Below the pieces are notes generated by a model. It worked only from the letters and a program-made list of their open reading frames with translations. It was not told where the DNA came from and did no database searches. The position numbers were made by a program, and so were the translations under genes. DNA of 7,824 nt, taken from positions 1-7,824 of the forward strand of contig CACXEL010000099.1 of NCBI GenBank assembly GCA_902766655.1, written 5' to 3'. Origin of the DNA: an uncultured Lachnospiraceae bacterium (GTDB lineage Bacteria > Bacillota > Clostridia > Lachnospirales > Lachnospiraceae). How positions within the stretch are numbered: the stretch's first letter is position 1; every line of letters starts with the position of its first letter. Of the stretch, positions 5,922-7,824 are shown piece by piece.

Positions 5922-6669
5922 GATCCTCTCCTCCATTGGTAGTCTTATTTGAGTCATTCATTTTTTCGATTTCATTCATGTATCCGGCAGTTATTATACC
6001 TGCAGGTAGTGCAACAATAGCAATGCCAAAGATCGATGAAATCATTGTGATAATTCTCCCAAGTGTCGAAACAGGATAAATATCACCATATCCTACAGTT
6101 GTCAATGAAACAGTTGCCCAATATATTGCATCAAAAAAAGTACTGAATGAATCTGGCTCAACATTAAAAATAACAAGTGCTGAAACCATTATATATCCAC
6201 CTGCCAACGCACAAACGGCCACTAAAGACTCTTTGGATGATTGCAGTACATTGCCGATAATTTCAAAGCTTTTTGAATACCGCATCGCTTTAAAAACCCG
6301 GATGACCCTCATGGCACGTATCATTCTTAAAACCCTAAGGATTTTAAATCCACTATTTAGAATGCTTAGCGAAGGCAAAATAGAGACAAGGTCCACCACA
6401 GCCATAGCTGAAAATGGGTAGCGCAAAAAAGAAATAAACGACCTGTCTGCAAACTTATAATCTGCCGTTAACCATCTCAGACAATAATCAACGATAAAAA
6501 TGCCTGCTGTAACCTTATCTAGTGCGTGAAAAAAACTGTTTTCCGCTTTAAACGCAAGAGGAATAAGACTAAGGACAATAATGATAATCATAGAGTAATC
6601 ATAAACTGAACTAATAATATCATTTCCCTCAGACTTTTCGATTATCTCATATATTCTTTTCCTTTTCAT
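5893..6669 (-). CDS. Voltage-gated-type potassium channel, six transmembrane segments
   Basis: This 258-residue membrane protein is a bacterial Kv-type channel. It would form a tetramer that passes K+ across the cytoplasmic membrane. Segments in order are S1 (about 23 to 40), S2 (about 50 to 67), S3 (about 86 to 104, with Asp93 in VVDLVSILP), S4 (112 to 127, RVLRMIRAMRVIRVFK, with a positive residue every third position at 112, 115, 118, 121, 124 and 127), S5 (about 157 to 179), pore helix (188 to 200), filter TVGYGD (201 to 206) and S6 (about 211 to 236, with LPAG). The filter and the voltage sensor look complete, so an active channel is expected. The C-terminus is short and hydrophilic, with no RCK or cyclic-nucleotide domain. 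The start at 6669 has a weak AGGAAAG ten bases upstream. It is AT-rich and heads the cassette. Confidence 0.95.
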   Translation of the reverse strand: MKRKRIYEIIEKSEGNDIISSVYDYSMIIIIVLSLIPLAFKAENSFFHALDKVTAGIFIVDYCLRWLTADYKFADRSFISFLRYPFSAMAVVDLVSILPSLSILNSGFKILRVLRMIRAMRVIRVFKAMRYSKSFEIIGNVLQSSKESLVAVCALAGGYIMVSALVIFNVEPDSFSTFFDAIYWATVSLTTVGYGDIYPVSTLGRIITMISSIFGIAIVALPAGIITAGYMNEIEKMNDSNKTTNGGEDHGPEIEKKY

Positions 6670-6738
6670 AATGTCCGCACTTTCCTAATAAGCTTGTCCT
6701 ACTTTTTCTCGTCGACTGAAATGCTCTTCTCAATGTAT

Positions 6739-6767
6739 ATCATATCATTAAACGCATTACTTGTAGC
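6739..6767 (-). promoter_or_regulatory. Probable extended -10 promoter for the channel cassette
   Basis: On the minus strand TGA (6747 to 6745) precedes TATGAT (6744 to 6739), giving an extended -10 with a 5 of 6 match to consensus. A partial -35 (GCTACA, 6767 to 6762, matching at ACA) lies 17 bases upstream. Transcription would begin near 6732, about 63 bases ahead of the channel start codon. Confidence 0.45.
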
Positions 6768-6807
6768 CTTAAAGATTCAATATGCACTTTTTTCGTAAAT
6801 CACCCAC

Positions 6808-6820
6808 AGTGTGATACACT
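6808..6820. promoter_or_regulatory. Operator-like palindrome
   Basis: AGTGT and ACACT form a perfect inverted repeat around GAT. It lies about 40 bases upstream of the presumed channel -35 and about 100 bases upstream of the radical SAM -35, so a regulator bound here could act on either gene. No regulator gene is present in the window to support this. Confidence 0.25.
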
Positions 6821-6920
6821 TGCAAAAGAAATCAAAGTACCCTTTTTCCAAAATATATGCGTCGACGATAGATTATGTAAAGCTAACTAGCTGAAGCATA
6901 CATCTTTTTCTCCTTTATCC

Positions 6921-6950
6921 TTGCTTCCTGCAATCTTCTAAACGTATAAT
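6921..6950 (+). promoter_or_regulatory. Promoter of the radical SAM gene
   Basis: A perfect TATAAT lies at 6945 to 6950, with TTGCTT (TTG core of the -35) at 6921 to 6926 and an 18-base spacer. Transcription would begin near 6957, leaving a leader of about 60 bases with an AGGAGG ribosome site at 7005 to 7010. Confidence 0.6.
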
Positions 6951-7016
6951 AGGAACGGAAACGACTTCTTTGTAATGACATCCTTTATCAAGTCACAACA
7001 CACTAGGAGGATCATT

Positions 7017-7824
7017 ATGTCCGGCACTCTTGATTTTGAAAACTTTTATTCCCACGAAACAAACGCCTATTCACTTCCGGGCTTTGAGCCGCAGATCGTA
7101 GACCAGGCTTACCTGGACGCGCTGGGCGTGGATGTGAAGCCGTCCGAGGCCACTCTGAACGGGCTGATCAGCGGCTCCAGGATCTTCATGACGCGGATGG
7201 AAAACAAGACCGTCATTCCCGTCCAGCATCTGGTCCTCGAGGAGGTAGACCCGGACAAGGTGGAGACCGAGATTCACAACTATACCGGCCGCTGCCCCAC
7301 CCTGACCTTCGAGATCAATCCGGTCAAGGGCTGCAACGTCGGCTGCCAGTACTGCCTGGTCACGGACGGCGTCCACGAGCAGCAGCTCGTCGCCTACAGC
7401 AACTACCATCTCTACGTCCGCAAGCTCCTCAAAGAGATGAACGGAACCCCCGAGACGCCGCCCACCATCGAGGACGTGAAGGAGAGGAACCGCCTGCTCC
7501 AGGAGCTGGCCAGGGCCATCGTCGATGAGCCCGGCCGCAAGAAGGAGATCGAGCGCCAGATCACGGAGATCAGCCGCGGCAAGAACTGGAACCACTATTA
7601 CTACTACTCTCCCAAGACCGAGGCCTTCCAGGAGCCCACGCTGAGGACAGGCATCGCCCATAAGATCCTCAGGGAATTCATCCGCCATTTCGAGGAGTAT
7701 CCGGACTCCAACGCCCGCCTCTTCATCGCCTCCAAGGCCGGAGTCCGCCATCTCATGTGCGAGTACGAGGGCGAGACCATCCTCGACCTCTTCAAACAGC
7801 TCAAGGACCGCATGCAGTTCAACA
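7017..7824 (+). CDS. Radical SAM protein, spore photoproduct lyase-like, N-terminal part
   Basis: The ATG at 7017 lies six bases after AGGAGG (7005 to 7010), and the frame stays open for 269 residues to the right window edge, so the C-terminus is missing. GCNVGCQYC gives the CxxxCxxC motif (Cys106, Cys110, Cys113) that binds the 4Fe-4S cluster used to cleave S-adenosylmethionine. After a charged helical stretch (about 140 to 188) comes YYYYSPKTEAFQEPT (194 to 208), which may hold the second core strand and a GGE-like SAM contact, then TGIAHKILREF and RLFIASKAG (235 to 242), probably the third strand. The arrangement recalls the spore photoproduct lyase group, but the roughly 105 residues before the cluster motif and the insert differ from the classical enzyme. 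The reaction cannot be named, so only radical SAM membership is firm. It is GC-rich, like the chromosomal background. Confidence 0.88.
   Translation, partial: MSGTLDFENFYSHETNAYSLPGFEPQIVDQAYLDALGVDVKPSEATLNGLISGSRIFMTRMENKTVIPVQHLVLEEVDPDKVETEIHNYTGRCPTLTFEINPVKGCNVGCQYCLVTDGVHEQQLVAYSNYHLYVRKLLKEMNGTPETPPTIEDVKERNRLLQELARAIVDEPGRKKEIERQITEISRGKNWNHYYYYSPKTEAFQEPTLRTGIAHKILREFIRHFEEYPDSNARLFIASKAGVRHLMCEYEGETILDLFKQLKDRMQFN

Larger units (their letters stand above)
6670..7016. other. AT-rich divergent intergenic region
   Basis: These 347 bases hold no credible coding frame. They separate the channel gene (minus) from the radical SAM gene (plus) and carry a promoter for each, listed separately. 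They also hold a 13-base hyphenated palindrome at 6808 to 6820, a CGTCGACG palindrome at 6860 to 6867, and a second GTCGAC at 6711 to 6716. No terminator-like hairpin or tRNA was found. The composition matches the AT-rich cassette to its left and contrasts with the GC-rich radical SAM gene. Confidence 0.6.

Noticed and set aside
7071..7751. Long minus-strand open frame opposite the radical SAM gene
   Set aside because: It is a shadow of a GC-rich coding region. The plus-strand frame has the promoter, AGGAGG and CxxxCxxC motif.

Overview
The window looks like chromosomal DNA from a Bacillota bacterium, most likely a GC-rich member of the Clostridia such as a Lachnospiraceae relative. The evidence is strong AGGAGG-type ribosome sites on most genes, heavy use of AGG and CGG arginine codons, and families common in that group (cytoplasmic VWA protein, split CHR transporter pair, DUF4236 protein). 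The taxonomic call is an inference. No RNA genes, insertion sequences or CRISPR arrays were seen.

Layout from left to right: (1) The N-terminal part of an exported or membrane-anchored protein runs off the left edge on the minus strand. (2) Divergent from it is a complete plus-strand VWA protein with an intact MIDAS metal site. (3) Between the VWA gene and the next genes is a strong hairpin terminator, with its T-run on the minus strand. It closes a long minus-strand series that, in transcription order, begins at about 6669: a six-segment voltage-gated-type K+ channel; a DUF4236 / two-TM / Ig-like protein whose start overlaps the channel's end by 29 bases; an 86-residue helical protein 23 bases further on; a nuclease-helicase fusion (PD-(D/E)XK-like N-terminus plus SF1/DUF2075 motor); and a two-gene CHR-type chromate transporter with a 4-base ATGA overlap. 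(4) A 347-base AT-rich divergent intergenic region with recognisable promoters. (5) The first 269 codons of a plus-strand radical SAM protein, related in feel to spore photoproduct lyase, running off the right edge.

Base composition divides the window. The outer genes, the helicase and the transporter pair are GC-rich. The channel, DUF4236 and 86-residue genes, plus the intergenic region to their right (about 4160 to 7000), are clearly AT-rich, which suggests a separately acquired three-gene cassette. Tight spacing implies that the channel, the membrane-anchored Ig-like protein and the small protein work together. The nuclease-helicase directly downstream, with no visible terminator between, may be linked to the cassette or may be the native neighbour at its edge. 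This set of genes is the most interesting part of the window. A defence or membrane-stress role is a hypothesis and is not shown by the sequence.
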